Source of the DNA: CAYVMN01 sp964452575
GTDB lineage: Bacteria; Desulfobacterota; DSM-4660; Desulfatiglandales; Desulfatiglandaceae
Assembly: GCA_964452575.1 (NCBI GenBank)
Contig: CAYVMN010000053.1
Location: 1-22,206 of the forward strand
Reading direction: 5' to 3'
DNA: 22,206 nt
Shown here: piece after piece, positions 22,133 to 22,206 of the stretch
How the letters are laid out: each line of letters opens with the position of its first letter
How positions within the stretch are numbered: position 1 is the stretch's first letter
Notes under the pieces: generated by a model
Databases searched by the model: none
Seen by the model: only the letters and a program-made list of their open reading frames with translations
What the model was told of the DNA's origin: nothing
Translations under genes and position numbers: made by a program

Positions 22133-22206
22133 TTAATAGCTCTTGGAGCAGCAGGTCTTGTGGAACTCTATGCCCAGGCCCATCTCCTGGGTCTTTTCCA
22201 GGGTCT
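22133..22206 (-). CDS. C-terminal end of an unidentified protein, partial
   Basis: The last 23 codons of a minus-strand frame that enters from beyond the window. They read TLEKTQEMGLGIEFHKTCCS and KSY, then TAA (22133-22135). Third codon positions are mostly G or C near the end, which fits a real gene. The adjacent cysteines suggest metal or thiol chemistry, but too little is visible to name a family. It converges on the candidate selenoprotein gene with 35 nt between them. Confidence 0.45.
   Translation of the reverse strand, partial: TLEKTQEMGLGIEFHKTCCSKSY

Overview
The window looks like chromosomal DNA from an uncultured Desulfobacterota (deltaproteobacterial) bacterium. This is inferred from gene content: long cytoplasmic multi-PAS hybrid kinases that begin with a PTYEELEQRL-type coiled coil, a C-GCAxxG-C-C redox protein, a tungstate (Tup) transporter, and a branched-chain-amino-acid-type ABC operon. 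Base composition looks moderate throughout. I saw no rRNA, tRNA, CRISPR array, prophage or intact insertion sequence. The taxon is an inference, not a match.

Layout. 1-564 (+) is the 3' end of a hybrid histidine kinase. It converges on a second, complete PAS/GAF hybrid kinase at 600-3956 (-). Next come a decayed glyceraldehyde-3-phosphate dehydrogenase remnant and a run of small minus-strand genes: an antibiotic-biosynthesis-monooxygenase-like protein, a conserved hypothetical protein, a GAF protein and a universal stress protein. 6369-7148 holds no convincing gene, only GAACC-rich repeats. 7149-7514 is a deleted remnant that resembles the lipid II flippase MurJ. 7561-12415 (-) is one six-gene unit: a small exported protein, a periplasmic binding protein, then livH, livM, livG and livF. 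Three of its junctions are 4- or 8-nt overlaps, a consensus-like promoter lies upstream, and a 15-bp hairpin separates the binding protein from livH.

12783-13330 (+) carries two small membrane proteins. 13332-15271 (-) carries rfbD and rfbB for dTDP-rhamnose synthesis. Upstream of rfbD, 15333-15600 is a truncated GxxExxY gene between inverted ACAGAG-type repeats. A 46-codon, very basic gene follows at 15821 (+). 16021-17456 (-) has recO and a DUF374-type acyltransferase gene. 17533-20217 (-) is a tungstate module: a helix-turn-helix regulator with a fused ligand-binding domain, then tupB and tupC, with no tupA in view. A divergent promoter region (20218-20489) separates it from an inositol-phosphate synthase gene.

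The most interesting feature is the last complete gene, 21621-22097 (+). It reads as a full-length C-GCAxxG-C-C protein only if an in-frame TGA at codon 20 is decoded. That TGA stands where the family has its first conserved cysteine. An 8-bp stem with a GUU loop begins about 11 nt after it, with the loop 18 nt after it, and a strong ribosome binding site precedes the upstream ATG. It is therefore a candidate selenoprotein. The window ends in the last 23 codons of an unidentified minus-strand gene.
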